Source: an uncultured Prevotella sp. (lineage in GTDB: Bacteria > Bacteroidota > Bacteroidia > Bacteroidales > Bacteroidaceae). From it: DNA of 64,000 bases. Positions within the stretch are counted from its first letter, which is position 1. Each line of letters opens with the position of its first letter. The stretch is taken from the NCBI GenBank assembly GCA_944319795.1, contig CALUFA010000002.1:1-64000 (forward strand). Direction: 5' to 3'. Made by a program: the position numbers and the translations under genes. The notes below the pieces were generated by a model. The model ran no database searches. It saw only the letters and a program-made list of their open reading frames with translations, and was not told the DNA's origin. This document shows positions 1-9,038 of this stretch, in pieces.

Positions 1-2
1 AC

Positions 3-65
3 CAGGCTGACGAACTCCTTGGACTTTCCATGAACCATTATAATGTCAAGTTTGCAACGGTATAA
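3..65 (+). CDS. C-terminal fragment of an unidentified protein (cut by window edge)
   Basis: Frame 3 is open from the window edge and ends at a TAA at 63-65, giving the last 20 residues (QADELLGLSMNHYNVKFATV). The other two forward frames stop at once, or read only a short peptide to a TGA near 33. The leucine-rich 'ADELLGLS' stretch would fit the end of a helical domain, for instance a Fis-type helix-turn-helix, but 20 residues are too few to name a family. It could also be chance. Confidence 0.35.
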   Translation, partial: QADELLGLSMNHYNVKFATV

Positions 66-478
66 TCAACTAGAGCCTCTGCCTAATTATAAAACACTGG
101 TTATCAATATGTTACAACTAAAAGCAGGAATACTTACCGATTAACGGTGATTTTTCCTTTTGCGAACGGTTGGCACCGGTATTGCAATCAACGGCAAATT
201 GCCGTGCAAAAGGCCGTGTCTTGCACGGCAAAAGACCGTATATCGCGACTCAATAGGTTGCTTTTTGCAAAACATGACAAACATATCGTCCAACCGTGCA
301 TGTGCCTATGCAGGAAAAATAAGAACCGGCCTTTCTACGGTTCTCGCCGTTAAAAAGACCGGTTCCCACATTTTATTATAAACCTGATGCCCTAATGTCG
401 GTTGCCCACCACGCGCCATGCTTACATTGCCATGCCGGCAGGGCGCAAACAATCAACAGGCATCCCCAAATTCCACCT
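66..478. other. Gene-free stretch with degenerate 22-bp repeats
   Basis: No convincing gene is seen. Two overlapping short frames between 147 and 381 have no family resemblance and are read through repeat DNA. The stretch contains a two-unit 22-bp array (208-251) and a weak dyad, GAACCGG at 323-329 with CCGGTTC at 359-365. Confidence 0.5.
208..251. repeat. 22-bp tandem array A (2 units)
   Basis: Units start at 208 (AAAAGGCCGTG) and 230 (AAAAGACCGTA), exactly 22 bp apart. A more decayed unit may precede them at 186. This is the most degenerate member of the family whose consensus core is the palindrome AAAAGGCNRCCTTTT. Confidence 0.5.
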
Positions 479-583
479 TTATAAAGGCATGTTGACGCGT
501 CCGATGTTATACATCTTCATTACGTTCACACAATACTTGTTGAACTTCTTGCTGTCCAAAATCCTGCTAACAATCTTTTTCAT
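479..583 (-). CDS. Possible small basic protein, 34 aa
   Basis: On the minus strand an ATG at 583-581 opens a 34-residue frame ending in TAA at 481-479. The peptide begins MKKIVSRILDSKKFNKYC and ends NIGRVNMPL; it is strongly basic, with one cysteine and no signal peptide or membrane segment. A purine-rich AGAAAGG lies about 10 bases upstream of the ATG, and a TACCTTTG -7 box sits at 672-665 on the same strand, leaving a leader of about 75-80 nt. No family is recognised. The promoter and ribosome-binding site favour a real small gene, but its size means chance cannot be excluded. Confidence 0.42.
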   Translation of the reverse strand: MKKIVSRILDSKKFNKYCVNVMKMYNIGRVNMPL

Positions 584-903
584 AATCTTTTTACCTTTCT
601 TTTTTAGTTCTACATGTAGGATGCATCTTCACATCCTGTTATCCTTTTTCATTCGTTTCTGCTGCAAAGGTAATACCATTTCCGACACATTGGAACGCAT
701 CACGCATGAAAATTCCATTTTATCCGACTAATTTTGACCTGCGTCAAAACAATTGACTTACATCAACGAAAAAAGCTGACAAACTGACAAATTGCGGCAT
801 TTCCGCCAACGAATACGCATCAGCACGCCCTCCGCCAAAATGGCACTAATCAGCCTTGTTGTGTTCTTCAGAGGCTGACATCGGACAAAAAAACATGTTT
901 TTA
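584..903. other. Intergenic region between divergent genes
   Basis: This stretch separates the small minus-strand gene from agmatine deiminase. It holds the minus-strand TACCTTTG box at 665-672 and an AT-rich tract. No other gene is seen. Confidence 0.5.
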
Positions 904-935
904 TTTGCAGTTTAACTTTAGTTGTAGTATTTTTG
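904..935 (+). promoter_or_regulatory. Bacteroidota-type promoter of agmatine deiminase
   Basis: TTTG at 904-907 and TATTTTTG at 928-935 are separated by 20 bp, matching the -33/-7 consensus of Bacteroidota. The -7 box ends 17 bases before the ATG at 953, so the leader is very short. This also rules out a start at the upstream in-frame codon (905), which lies inside the promoter. Confidence 0.8.
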
Positions 936-952
936 TGCCACAAAATCATTGT

Positions 953-1978
953 ATGGGAAACAAATACATATTGCCACCCGAGTGGGCCGTACAAAGCGCA
1001 ATACAACTGACATGGCCACACGCCGGCACAGACTGGCTGCCGTATCTTGACGACATTTGCGCCGTCTACGTCGAGATGGCCGATATCATTACGCGCTACG
1101 AAAAGCTGATTGTAGTGACGCCTGAACCTGAAAACGTTTGGAGACAGCTTAATACAAGGCTGACCAAGCGCCAATTGGAAAACGTTACGGTACATGAATG
1201 CCTGACAAACGACACATGGGCGCGCGATCACGGCTTCATCACGCTCAAAGACGGCGACAGTGCACGCCTGCTCGATTTCCGTTTCAACGGCTGGGGAGAG
1301 AAGTTTCCGGCGGAACTCGACAACGCCATCAACCGCAGCCTGTACGCCAACCATGTGGTAAAAGGCGAATATGTCGACATGAACGACTTCGTGCTCGAGG
1401 GCGGTTCGATAGAAAGTGACGGTAAAGGCACCGTGTTCACGACCAGCAAATGCCTGCTTGCGCCACACCGCAACCAGCCAATGACGCGCGCGGGAATAGA
1501 ACAGAGACTTAAAGACAGCCTCTGCGCCGAGCGCATAGTATGGATTGACTACGGACACCTTGACGGCGACGACACCGACGGGCACATTGATACATTAGTA
1601 AGAACAGCGCCCGACGACACCTTATTATATATAAGCTGCACAGACCCTAACGACTCACACTATGACGACCTGCGGATGATGGAAGAACAACTGAAAACAT
1701 TCCGCACCGCCGACGTCCGGCCTTACCGGCTTATACGCCTGCCTATGCCCCACCCCATTTACGACGACGGCTACCGTCTGCCGGCCACATACGCCAACTT
1801 CGTGATAATAAACGGAGCCGTTATTTACCCGACATACGGACAACCCGACACCGACGCCGAAGCGGCCAAGGCGATAAAGGAAGCATATCCGGAAAGAAAC
1901 ATTATCGGAGTAGACAGCCGCACGGTTATCAGGCAGCACGGCTCGCTGCACTGCTGCACGATGCAATTATTAAGTTGA
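953..1978 (+). CDS. aguA: Agmatine deiminase
   Basis: The 341-residue protein hydrolyses agmatine to N-carbamoylputrescine and ammonia, the first step from agmatine to putrescine. It belongs to the peptidyl-arginine deiminase family, whose five-bladed fold is recognisable here from the opening LPPEW segment, 'NDTWARDHG' (substrate-binding Asp), 'DGHIDTLVR' (catalytic His) and the C-terminal 'GSLHCCTMQ', in which Cys334 fits the nucleophile position. Length is slightly short of the usual 345-370 because the protein ends right after the active-site cysteine motif. The ATG at 953 is chosen because the promoter overlaps any earlier start. The next gene, 101 bp downstream, encodes the following enzyme of the pathway. 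Confidence 0.9.
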   Translation: MGNKYILPPEWAVQSAIQLTWPHAGTDWLPYLDDICAVYVEMADIITRYEKLIVVTPEPENVWRQLNTRLTKRQLENVTVHECLTNDTWARDHGFITLKDGDSARLLDFRFNGWGEKFPAELDNAINRSLYANHVVKGEYVDMNDFVLEGGSIESDGKGTVFTTSKCLLAPHRNQPMTRAGIEQRLKDSLCAERIVWIDYGHLDGDDTDGHIDTLVRTAPDDTLLYISCTDPNDSHYDDLRMMEEQLKTFRTADVRPYRLIRLPMPHPIYDDGYRLPATYANFVIINGAVIYPTYGQPDTDAEAAKAIKEAYPERNIIGVDSRTVIRQHGSLHCCTMQLLS

Positions 1979-2079
1979 CAAGGCTGACAAGTATAAAAGG
2001 AGATTTGACTTGCCATTCCGTCAATGACAAATAATCTGCCTGCTTGTCACCGGCTGCTTTTCTACCAAAAACAAAAAAC

Positions 2080-2955
2080 ATGAAAATAGGTATAATACAA
2101 CAACACAACACGGCCGACCGCAATGACAACATGAAGCGGCTGGCCTACGGAATAAGGGCTTTGGCTAAAGACGGTGCAGAACTGATAATCATGCAAGAGC
2201 TGCACAACTCGCTGTATTTCTGTCAGACAGAAAACGTTGACAACTTCAACTTAGCCGAGCCCATACCTGGTGAGTCTACCGAGTTTTTCAGTTCATTGGC
2301 CAAAGAACTCGGCGTAGTAATCGTCGCATCGTTGTTCGAACGCCGTGCCGCAGGACTTTACCACAACACTGCAGTCGTAATAGAGCGCGACGGCACGATA
2401 GCAGGCAAATACCGCAAGATGCACATACCCGACGACCCTGCTTACTACGAAAAGTTTTATTTCACGCCTGGTGATCTCGGCTTCCACCCGATCGACACGT
2501 CCGCAGGCCGTCTCGGCGTGCTGGTCTGCTGGGACCAATGGTATCCCGAAGCAGCCCGCTTAATGGCGCTACAAGGCGCCGACATGCTTATCTACCCAAC
2601 GGCGATAGGTTACGAAAGTTCAGACACCGAAGCCGAACAGCAACGTCAGCGCGAAGCGTGGACTACCGTTCAACGTGGTCACGCAGTAGCCAACGGACTG
2701 CCCGTCGTAGCCGTAAACCGCGTAGGATACGAACCCGACCCGTCAGGACAAACGGGCGGAATACAATTCTGGGGAAGTTCGTTCGCTGCCGGCCCACAAG
2801 GCGAGATGCTCTATCGCGCGTCAGACAAAGAGGAAGAATGCGCCATTGTCGACATCGACTTGGGCCACAGCGAACAAGTACGCCGCTGGTGGCCGTTCCT
2901 GCGCGACAGGCGCATCGACCGCTACGACGACATTACCCGAAGGTTCATCGACTAA
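2080..2955 (+). CDS. aguB: N-carbamoylputrescine amidase
   Basis: A 291-residue nitrilase-superfamily amidohydrolase that converts N-carbamoylputrescine to putrescine, CO2 and ammonia. The catalytic Glu-Lys-Cys triad is visible: Glu40 (IIMQE), Lys113 (GKYRKMHIPDD) and Cys150 (LVCWDQWYPEAAR). 'WDQWYPEAAR' and the 'FWGSSF' segment are typical of the carbamoylputrescine amidase branch. The start is the ATG at 2080; a TTG 36 bases earlier would only add an unconserved leader. Pairing with agmatine deiminase makes the assignment firm. The following tamB-like gene begins 12 bases after the stop and may be cotranscribed. Confidence 0.92.
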   Translation: MKIGIIQQHNTADRNDNMKRLAYGIRALAKDGAELIIMQELHNSLYFCQTENVDNFNLAEPIPGESTEFFSSLAKELGVVIVASLFERRAAGLYHNTAVVIERDGTIAGKYRKMHIPDDPAYYEKFYFTPGDLGFHPIDTSAGRLGVLVCWDQWYPEAARLMALQGADMLIYPTAIGYESSDTEAEQQRQREAWTTVQRGHAVANGLPVVAVNRVGYEPDPSGQTGGIQFWGSSFAAGPQGEMLYRASDKEEECAIVDIDLGHSEQVRRWWPFLRDRRIDRYDDITRRFID

Positions 2956-2967
2956 CCAACAAACACA

Positions 2968-5900
2968 GTGAACACCCTGAAACGAATAATACGAGGCACA
3001 GTGTGGACCATTATCGCCGTTTACTCAGCCGCGATAATACTGGCCCACCTGCCATTCGTGCAGGGATGGCTGGGAAAAGAAGTTAGCGCAATCGTCGCAA
3101 AAAAGCTCAATACCAAAGTCAAGGTAGACAAGGTGCACCTCGGATTCTTAAACAGGGTAGTCGTAGACGGCTTAGAATTGTACGACCAAAAATCGGAACT
3201 AATGCTGAAAGCGTCGCGGTTGGCGGCGAAAATCGATTACGGCGAACTCGTAAGAAACGGCCGCGTCTACGTATCCTCTGCACAGCTGTTCGGCATGAAA
3301 GGCGTATTCTACAAGACAAACGGACACGCAAAAGCTAATTTCCAGTTCGTGCTCGATTCACTTGCGTCAAAAGACAAGACCAAGAAATCCGACTTGGAAT
3401 TAAGCATAAACTCGCTTATCATAAGACACGGAGCGATTAAGTACGACAAATACGACATCGCCCCCACCCCGTCTAAGCTCAACCTTGCACACATAGACAT
3501 AAAGGACATAAGCGCACACATCATCGTCCCCTATTATTCAGCCGAAAAACTCGAAGCCGAAGTAAAAAAACTGTCTTTCAAGGAAGCGTCAGGACTAAAC
3601 CTGAAAAAACTGAAGTTCAACTTCTCGATGGACAACCGGACGGCACGATTAACCGAACTCGAGCTGGCGTTGCCTGCAACAGACCTGAACATCAGCCGGT
3701 TCACGGCAGAATACGGGAACAAGGAAGGTGACACAGGCGATAATGACTTACGATTCAATGGAGAAATAGACCAATCGAAGATAACGCCGCGCGACGTAGC
3801 ATGCCTCGTTCCGTCGTTTAAGAACAATTCAAACCCGATATACGTAACGGCAGCCTTCGACGGTACACGGCATAATATGAACATAAGCCGGCTCGAAGCA
3901 TTTTCCCACGACGGGCTGACAAGTTTAACGGCCACAGGCCGAATATCAAAAAACAAGACTGGCACCGCATGGCATGCCGACATAAAACGTTTCAGATGCA
4001 CCGCACAAAGCATCGACGAGATGCTTAGCAACTCGCTTGGCAAAAACATAAAGTTACCTGAAATGCTGATGCGTTTAGGCGGCATAAGTTACACCGGCGG
4101 AATATCTGGCACCGGCGGAATACTGTCTGCCGAAGGAACTTTCACAAGCGATATAGGCAAAGCCGACATCAAAGTCAACAAAAACGAGCAACGCATCGAC
4201 GCACACGTAAACACAAACGGGCTAAACCTAAAACACCTTCTCGACAACGACAAGCTCGGAATGCTTGCCACAACCGTCAATGTAAGTTGCAACATCGGCA
4301 AGGCCGGAATATCCGACTTGAAAGTCAACGGCATATTTCCAAGACTCGACTATAACGGATACTCATACGCCGGAATAAAAGCCGACGGAACATACGACAA
4401 GTCTACATTCAGCGGCTCGTTAAGCATCGACGACCCCAACGGGCAAATATCGCTCGAAGGCACCACCCACCTGTCTTCCGCCGTAAAGTCAGCCGACATT
4501 GTAGCTTCCGTAAGAAACCTCGACCCCGCTTCGCTAAACATAACAGACAAATGGAAAGGCGCAAAGTTCAGCCTTGACGTCAACGCCGACATGCAAATGT
4601 CTGAAACCGACGCCAACATATTCAACGGCGAGGTGAAAGTCACAAACTTATCAATGCTCTCTCCGGAAAGGGAATACAGGCTCGATTCACTTAACATTAC
4701 GGCGCGCCACGGCCACATGGCCATGCGCAGCGATTTCGGACACGCCGAGCTTTCCGGCGTTTACAAACTGAAAACGCTCGCCAACAGCTTCGTCAACATG
4801 CTGAACGCAAAAATGCCGACATTCTTCGAAGAACGGACACAGGCCGAAAACCAATTTACGCTAAACGCCGAAATAACCAATTCAGACATCCTCGACGCAT
4901 TATTAGGCGTTCCGCTAAAGCTCGACGCACCGCTCGGGATAAACGCCTACGTCGACGACGCGCAAAAAACGATAAACGTTACATGCCAAACCGACAGGAT
5001 GTTCTACGACGAGTCGCCTTACGAGAACGTTTCCGTATCCGCATCAACGACGGGCGGCCCGCTCTCCGTCGACGGTAAAGTAAGAAAAATAATGGCTAAC
5101 GGCCATAAGCTCGACTTAGGCTTCACTGCCGCGGCCGACAGCGACAGGCTTACGACCTCTATTAACTGGGACAACAACCAGGAAAAGCTGATGGCAGGAG
5201 AGATTAACGCTGAAACCCGGTTCATAAAAAACGAATCAGGCAAAACAGACATCGACATAAATGTAAAACCGTCGGAAATCTACATCAACGACACCACTTG
5301 GAACGTGCTCCCCGCAAACATCATGTACAGCGGTGGCAACCTTGCCATAAAACATTTCTCAATTGAGCGTTCAAACCAGCACATTAGAATCGACGGACTG
5401 GCCACGAAGCAGCCTACCGACTCGATAACCATAGACCTTAAGGACATAGACGTAAGCTACGTGCTCGGCCTCATAAACTTCCACTCTGTTGAGTTCGGAG
5501 GGTATATGACTGGCAAAGCATACGTAAAATCCGTATTCTACGAACCTGACGCACAGGCCGACCTGACAATCAACCGGTTCACGCTTGAGGGCGGCAGGCT
5601 CGGCAAGCTCTTCGCGAAAGTAGGTTGGAACAAAACAGACAAGCAGATAGACATCGACGCACACGCCGAAGAAAGCAACGGGGCGCACACGTTGGTCAAC
5701 GGATACGTGTCACCGGCCAACAAGGACATCGACCTCAAGATACGCGCCGAAGGCACCAACATCGAGTTCATCGAAGGCTTCTGCGGCTCTTTCATGGACA
5801 ACGTCGAAGCCTGTGCGCACGGCGAACTCAGGCTGCACGGGCCGCTGAAGGCTATGGATCTTACGGGCAAGATGGTGGCCGACGGGAAAATAAGGATATC

Positions 5901-7392
5901 ACCGATAAACGTGACTTACAACTTAGAGAACGACACGATACATTTCCTACCCGACAACATCGTGTTCCGCGCCGACACTATACGCGACCGTAACGGCAAC
6001 ACAGGCATCGTAGACGGCACATTACACCACCAACACCTAAAAAACATGTCTTATGACATATCGATAAGGACCGACAACCTGTTATGCTACGACACGAACG
6101 GCTACGGCGAAGACTCTTTCTACGGAACAGCCTACGGCACAGGACTTTGCACGATACAAGGGCGAAAAGGCCAAGTGAACATCGACATCGACGTTACGCC
6201 CGACAAAGACTCGTTCATAGAATACAACGTGGCCAGCCCCGACATGATAACCGACCAACAATTCATAACCTGGCGCGATAAGACCGCCGACACCCTGTCA
6301 GTCTCCGGCGACTCGATACAAGCCGGCGCGGCGTTGGCCGACGGGGCACAGCAATGGGCGGTTGACGACATACCGTCAGACATCCGCATCAACTTCATAA
6401 TCAACATGACTCCCGAAGCCACGTTGCGCATACTCATGGACAAAAACACGAACGACTATATAGCGCTGAACGGCAACGGCACAGTACGCGCGTCGTACTT
6501 CAACAAAGGTTCGTTCAACATGTTCGGGACGTTCGTCATCGACCACGGCGTGTACACGCTGACGATACAGAACATCATTAAGAAAGTGTTCCAGTTCCAG
6601 CAAGGCAGCTCTATCGTATTCAGCGGCAACCCGTACAACGCCATGCTCAACCTGCAAGCCGTCTATACGGTCAACGGCGTGCCGCTGTCAGACCTCCAGC
6701 TCGGCAACAGCTTCTCAAGCAACAACGTAAGGGTAGACTGCCTGATGAACATCAGCGGCACGCCGAAGGCACCCCACATCGACTTCAACATCGACATGCC
6801 GACCGTGAGCGAAGACGCCGAGCAAATGGTACGCACCGTGATAAACAGCGAAGAGGAGATGAACCAGCAAGTGGTCTACCTGCTCGGCGTAGGACGCTTC
6901 TACATGCAAGGCAACAACAACTCATCCGACCAAGGCCGGCAGAACCAGACGAGCTTAGCCATGCAGAGCCTGCTAAGCGGCACGATAAGCCAACAAATAA
7001 ACACCCTGCTGGGCAGCCTTACCGACAACAACAACTGGACGTTCGGCGCTAACATCAGCACCGGCGACGACGGCTTCAACAACGCCGAATACGAAGGCCT
7101 GCTGTCAGGACGGCTGCTCGACAACCGCCTGATAATAAACGGGCAATTCGGATACCGCGACAACGAGAACGCAACAACGTCGTTCATCGGCGACTTCGAC
7201 ATAAACTACCTGCTTACGCCCAACGGCAACATATCGCTAAAGGTGTACAACCAAACCAACGACCGGTATTTCACCAAGTCGTCGCTTAATACGCAAGGCA
7301 TAGGCATCATGCTAAAGAAAGACTTCAACTCGCTTATGGAACTGTTCGGATACAAGAGGAAGAAAAAGATACAAACCACAACTGAAAAATAA
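2968..7392 (+). CDS. TamB-like translocation/assembly module protein (DUF490)
   Basis: A 1,474-residue envelope protein. A single N-terminal membrane anchor lies at about residues 13-33, followed by a very long beta-rich periplasmic region of short repeating strands and the conserved TamB C-terminal domain (about 1,100-1,460; note 'GTFVIDHGVYTLTIQNI' and the Gly/Asn-rich end). AsmA/TamB proteins form hydrophobic grooves between inner and outer membranes and are implicated in phospholipid transport and outer-membrane protein assembly. In Bacteroidota the tamB gene often stands without tamA, as here. The start is a GTG at 2968. AAA- and ACG-rich codon use resembles its neighbours, so there is no sign of transfer. 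Function is inferred from architecture. Confidence 0.88.
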   Translation: MNTLKRIIRGTVWTIIAVYSAAIILAHLPFVQGWLGKEVSAIVAKKLNTKVKVDKVHLGFLNRVVVDGLELYDQKSELMLKASRLAAKIDYGELVRNGRVYVSSAQLFGMKGVFYKTNGHAKANFQFVLDSLASKDKTKKSDLELSINSLIIRHGAIKYDKYDIAPTPSKLNLAHIDIKDISAHIIVPYYSAEKLEAEVKKLSFKEASGLNLKKLKFNFSMDNRTARLTELELALPATDLNISRFTAEYGNKEGDTGDNDLRFNGEIDQSKITPRDVACLVPSFKNNSNPIYVTAAFDGTRHNMNISRLEAFSHDGLTSLTATGRISKNKTGTAWHADIKRFRCTAQSIDEMLSNSLGKNIKLPEMLMRLGGISYTGGISGTGGILSAEGTFTSDIGKADIKVNKNEQRIDAHVNTNGLNLKHLLDNDKLGMLATTVNVSCNIGKAGISDLKVNGIFPRLDYNGYSYAGIKADGTYDKSTFSGSLSIDDPNGQISLEGTTHLSSAVKSADIVASVRNLDPASLNITDKWKGAKFSLDVNADMQMSETDANIFNGEVKVTNLSMLSPEREYRLDSLNITARHGHMAMRSDFGHAELSGVYKLKTLANSFVNMLNAKMPTFFEERTQAENQFTLNAEITNSDILDALLGVPLKLDAPLGINAYVDDAQKTINVTCQTDRMFYDESPYENVSVSASTTGGPLSVDGKVRKIMANGHKLDLGFTAAADSDRLTTSINWDNNQEKLMAGEINAETRFIKNESGKTDIDINVKPSEIYINDTTWNVLPANIMYSGGNLAIKHFSIERSNQHIRIDGLATKQPTDSITIDLKDIDVSYVLGLINFHSVEFGGYMTGKAYVKSVFYEPDAQADLTINRFTLEGGRLGKLFAKVGWNKTDKQIDIDAHAEESNGAHTLVNGYVSPANKDIDLKIRAEGTNIEFIEGFCGSFMDNVEACAHGELRLHGPLKAMDLTGKMVADGKIRISPINVTYNLENDTIHFLPDNIVFRADTIRDRNGNTGIVDGTLHHQHLKNMSYDISIRTDNLLCYDTNGYGEDSFYGTAYGTGLCTIQGRKGQVNIDIDVTPDKDSFIEYNVASPDMITDQQFITWRDKTADTLSVSGDSIQAGAALADGAQQWAVDDIPSDIRINFIINMTPEATLRILMDKNTNDYIALNGNGTVRASYFNKGSFNMFGTFVIDHGVYTLTIQNIIKKVFQFQQGSSIVFSGNPYNAMLNLQAVYTVNGVPLSDLQLGNSFSSNNVRVDCLMNISGTPKAPHIDFNIDMPTVSEDAEQMVRTVINSEEEMNQQVVYLLGVGRFYMQGNNNSSDQGRQNQTSLAMQSLLSGTISQQINTLLGSLTDNNNWTFGANISTGDDGFNNAEYEGLLSGRLLDNRLIINGQFGYRDNENATTSFIGDFDINYLLTPNGNISLKVYNQTNDRYFTKSSLNTQGIGIMLKKDFNSLMELFGYKRKKKIQTTTEK

Positions 7393-7423
7393 GATTATTA
7401 ACGGGAGTCTTGCGGACATTCAT

Positions 7424-7440
7424 ATTTATCAATGATAAAT
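7424..7440 (+). terminator. AT hairpin after the tamB-like gene
   Basis: A perfect 7-bp stem (ATTTATC/GATAAAT) with a 3-base loop lies 32 bases after the stop codon. It is A/T-only apart from one G:C pair and has no clear T-run, so its termination activity is doubtful. Confidence 0.3.
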
Positions 7441-7450
7441 TCACGACGGT

Positions 7451-7651
7451 TTTAACCCAAATCGGTCATTATACTTCAGTCTGATTATGTGTTTATGCCG
7501 TGTAGATTGCTTTCCGTTTCGGCGAAGGCGTAGCGGGCTACGCCGAGACGGGACGAAAAACAAGATGCCGGCAGAAACACATAAGCTGACGAAGAGTAAG
7601 TAGCATGCGTCAAAATTCGGTTCTTTACGGTCTAATGACCGATTGGGGTTT
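7451..7651. repeat. Long imperfect inverted-repeat element (about 200 bp)
   Basis: The ends at 7451-7473 and 7631-7651 are inverted copies of roughly AACCCAATCGGTCATTA. Inner arms also pair: 7480-7494 with 7575-7589 (TATGTGTTT core), and the centre holds a perfect GGCGTAGC/GCTACGCC hairpin at 7527-7544. The whole can fold into one cruciform, as expected of a MITE-like non-coding element. It directly abuts the next element. Confidence 0.65.
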
Positions 7652-7848
7652 AATGTCACAATGTCACCGCACAGTTCAAGCTACTGATTACCAACAGGTT
7701 GCATGGTGACATTAACATAAGCTCCACATTCACAACTGTCACATGCCTAGATGTGTGACGGTGGTGAATGTGGAGCTTATGTTAATGTCACCATGCAACG
7801 CCGTGATTTTCAACTGATTACGCCGTATTGTGACGTTGTGACATTAAA
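7649..7848. repeat. TGTCAC element, full copy 1
   Basis: A 200-bp element with inverted ends: TTTAATGTCACAATGTCAC at 7649-7667 against GTGACGTTGTGACATTAAA at 7830-7848. Inside lies a perfect 35-bp inverted repeat, 7698-7732 with 7765-7799, whose loop is itself partly self-complementary around GTGTGACGG. It carries no reading frame. Related copies are at 18870-19059 and 40470-40563, and similarity to the 18.9 kb copy continues just outside the right end (CCGTAAAAAATA). Confidence 0.8.
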
Positions 7849-7901
7849 TCCGTAAAAAATAAATCTTTGTACGTTGTGCAATAAGCCGTCTATCGTCTCC
7901 A

Positions 7902-7967
7902 CGTTTGCCGCCTTTCATCATACAAAAGACTACCTTTTGAGACACGAAAGGCTACCCGTTGGCGGAA
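7902..7967. repeat. 22-bp tandem array B (3 units)
   Basis: Units start at 7902 (degenerate, with GCCGCCTTTC), 7924 (AAAAGACTACCTTTTG) and 7946 (GAAAGGCTACCCG). Spacing is exactly 22 bp. It lies 53 bp from the TGTCAC element. Confidence 0.6.
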
Positions 7968-8014
7968 TTAAATTTACGTCAGTCCTGTATTTAAGAACTG
8001 ACGTAAGCTAAAAA

Positions 8015-8932
8015 TCAGTTAGAGCCGATATACAAGAACACCATTCCCAACAACACTAGTATCAAATCTACGACCTTGCTCTTCAGGTTCTTTTCATGCA
8101 AAAGCACCGCTCCGAACAAGAACGAGACAATTACGCTGCCGCGCCTTATCATCGACACGATACTGATCATTGCGCCGGGAACGCTCAATGCGTAAAAATA
8201 CACAAAGTCGGCAGCGCTGAGGAACACGCTTATCAGTATTATGCACCAGTCCCAACGGAACGGCGTCGTATGCCTGCGCTTTGGCCACCACAGCACAAGC
8301 AGCACCACGCCCATCATGAAACATTGGTAAATGTTATACCAACTCTGCACGGCCATGCGGTCGAGCCCCACCCCGCCGTGGCTCGGCGGAGCCATAAGAT
8401 ACTTGTCGTAAAGGCCGCTTACGGCGCCAAGCAAGGCCGCAAGCACGACGAAATATATCCAACGGTCGTGCTTGAAGTCGATGCCCTCCTTCTTTCCGCT
8501 ACGGCTCAACATGAAAAACGACGCAACCGCCAGCGCAACTCCTATCCACTGGTATATGTTAAGCCGCTCGCCGAAAACTATGAACGCGCCGACCAGCACC
8601 ATTACAGGGCGTGTAGCGTTGATAGGGCCGACGATGGTCAACGGCAGATGCTTCATGCCGAAATACCCGAATATCCACGACGAAAGCACAATTACGCTCT
8701 TCAACAGGATGTACTTATGCATCTCCCAACCGCCGCTGCCAACGTGGAAAATCGTCGAGTCGAGCGAGTCGGTAGTCGCCGACAACACGATGAACGGCAA
8801 AAATATCAACGACGAAAACAACGTGTTGAGGAACAACACGGGAATGACGGCATTGGAATCGAGCGACTTCTTCTTAAACGAATCATAGAAGCCGAGCAAC
8901 GCCGCAGAAAGAAAAGCCAATAACAACCACAT
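8015..8932 (-). CDS. EamA-family (DMT superfamily) transporter
   Basis: A 305-residue integral membrane protein with about ten hydrophobic helices in two halves (roughly 1-140 and 150-305), the duplicated EamA layout of drug/metabolite transporters. The motif 'PLTIVGPINATRPVMVLVGAFIVFGERLNIYQWIGVA' at the end of the first half is characteristic. The short KKK-rich loop after the first helix and 'LLHEKNLKSKVVDLILVLLGM' at the C-terminus complete the pattern. The substrate cannot be told. It lies downstream of truA on the same strand, 106 bases away, and faces the tamB-like gene convergently. Confidence 0.85.
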   Translation of the reverse strand: MWLLLAFLSAALLGFYDSFKKKSLDSNAVIPVLFLNTLFSSLIFLPFIVLSATTDSLDSTIFHVGSGGWEMHKYILLKSVIVLSSWIFGYFGMKHLPLTIVGPINATRPVMVLVGAFIVFGERLNIYQWIGVALAVASFFMLSRSGKKEGIDFKHDRWIYFVVLAALLGAVSGLYDKYLMAPPSHGGVGLDRMAVQSWYNIYQCFMMGVVLLVLWWPKRRHTTPFRWDWCIILISVFLSAADFVYFYALSVPGAMISIVSMIRRGSVIVSFLFGAVLLHEKNLKSKVVDLILVLLGMVFLYIGSN

Positions 8933-8947
8933 ACTTACTTATTTAAA

Positions 8948-9025
8948 TTAAGAATTAAGAGTAAAGAGTAAAAAAATAAAGGAATTAAGCTGCATTGCAT
9001 ATTTTCTTAACTCTTAATTCTAATC
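8948..9025 (-). terminator. Possible terminator between truA and the DMT gene
   Basis: ATTAAGAATTAAGAGT near 8948-8963 pairs with ACTCTTAATTCTAAT near 9010-9025, with one mismatch and a loop of about 46 bases. On the minus strand a T-rich stretch follows the first arm. The large loop makes termination uncertain. Confidence 0.35.
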
Positions 9026-9038
9026 CATTCTTTATTAA

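Larger units (their letters stand above)
7393..8014. other. Repeat island between convergent tamB-like and DMT-permease genes
   Basis: No gene is seen in these 622 bases. In order they hold a small AT hairpin (7424-7440), a long imperfect inverted-repeat element (7451-7651), a TGTCAC-bounded element (7649-7848) and a 22-bp tandem array (7902-7967). A minus-strand frame at 7441-7659 is simply the first inverted-repeat element read through. Confidence 0.7.

Noticed and set aside
147-381. Two overlapping short plus-strand frames
   Set aside because: They run through 22-bp repeat DNA and have no start signals.
8096-8923. 275-codon plus-strand frame
   Set aside because: Antisense to the DMT transporter with no membrane segments or family.
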